The notes below the pieces were generated by a model. That model was not told where the DNA came from and did no database searches. It saw only the letters and a list, made by a program, of their open reading frames with translations. From positions 28,060,547-28,124,546 of the forward strand of contig NC_088307.1 of NCBI RefSeq assembly GCF_032854445.1: a stretch of 64,000 bases of DNA, written 5' to 3'. The stretch is from Liolophura sinensis. Lineage: Eukaryota; Mollusca; Polyplacophora; Chitonida; Chitonidae. A program made the translations under genes and the position numbers. Below, in pieces: positions 63,630 through 64,000 of the stretch (its first letter is position 1; each line of letters begins with the position of its first letter).

Positions 63630-64000
63630 TACAGGACCATGGGGATAGAGGACCATGATTGCCTGTACACAGAATAGAAATCAATGTTAGATTCACTAAC
63701 ATAGTGTACATACAGGACCATGGGGATAGAGGACCATGATTGCCTGTACACAGAATAGAAATCAATGTTAGATTCACTAACATATTGTACAGACAGGACC
63801 ATGGGGATAGAGGACCATGATTGCCTGTACACAGAATAGAAATCAATGTTAGATTCACTAACATAGTGTACAGACAGGACCATGGGGATAGAGGACCATG
63901 ATTGCCTGTACACAGAATAGAAATCAATGTTAGATTCATTAACATAGTGTACATACAGGACCATGGGGATATGAAGCCATGATTGCCTGTACACAGGACA
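63630..64000. repeat. minisatellite, 81-bp unit, more than four copies, runs off the window
   Basis: AGGACCATGGGGATAGAGGA, CCATGATTGCCTGTACACAG, AATAGAAATCAATGTTAGAT, TCACTAACATAGTGTACATAC. The 81-bp period (27 codons) keeps - strand frames open. Confidence 0.95.

Noticed and set aside
63590-63994. Reverse frames of 118-134 codons
   Set aside because: They come from the 81-bp repeat, whose period is a multiple of three.

Overview
The window is eukaryotic, animal DNA. It has spliced genes with GT-AG introns, tRNA-derived SINEs, a Tc1-type transposon and very many minisatellites, and no operons or ribosome binding sites. The kinase gene resembles invertebrate Abl more than either vertebrate paralogue (for example [10 protein letters not shown] and [19 protein letters not shown]). 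The SINE types and the constant recurrence of the palindrome ACATGT look like a lophotrochozoan such as a mollusc or brachiopod. That placement is inference from recall, not from a search.

Left part, 1-23 kb, + strand: a TATA promoter and a probable noncoding first exon lie near 484-667. About 10 kb further on is a two-coding-exon gene (10719-10818 joined to 14193-14839) for an unrecognised 248-residue secreted, proline/arginine-rich precursor that ends in CCPFG. The space between and after holds old dispersed repeats, SINEs in both orientations, a 290-bp imperfect palindrome, a 250-bp MITE with TA target duplication, and a 3.2-kb higher-order satellite (17175-20425). A SINE with a clean 13-bp target-site duplication has landed inside the satellite.

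Right part, 23.6-46.6 kb, - strand: an orthologue of the Abl non-receptor tyrosine kinase. Twelve coding exons can be placed to the base, and all splice phases agree. Together they encode 1347 residues: cap end, SH3, SH2, kinase, a long proline-rich tail and an F-actin-binding domain. The true first exon (start codon) was not found and is probably beyond the window or in an unrecognised stretch upstream of 46626. The Abl introns carry arrays with periods of 40, 82, 54, 47, 55, 21, 98 and 66/73 bp. One array, itself grown from the inside of a SINE, is split by an intact Tc1/DD34E transposon that in turn carries a SINE.

Region 46.7-64 kb: no gene was recognised. It may be the long first intron or upstream flank of Abl. 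It holds further arrays (52, about 20, 162, 70, 20, 85/88, 34, 64, 41 and 81 bp), SINE fragments and a 1139-bp non-autonomous DNA transposon with a 5-bp target duplication. Most of the long open frames here are products of repeat periodicity and are not counted as genes.
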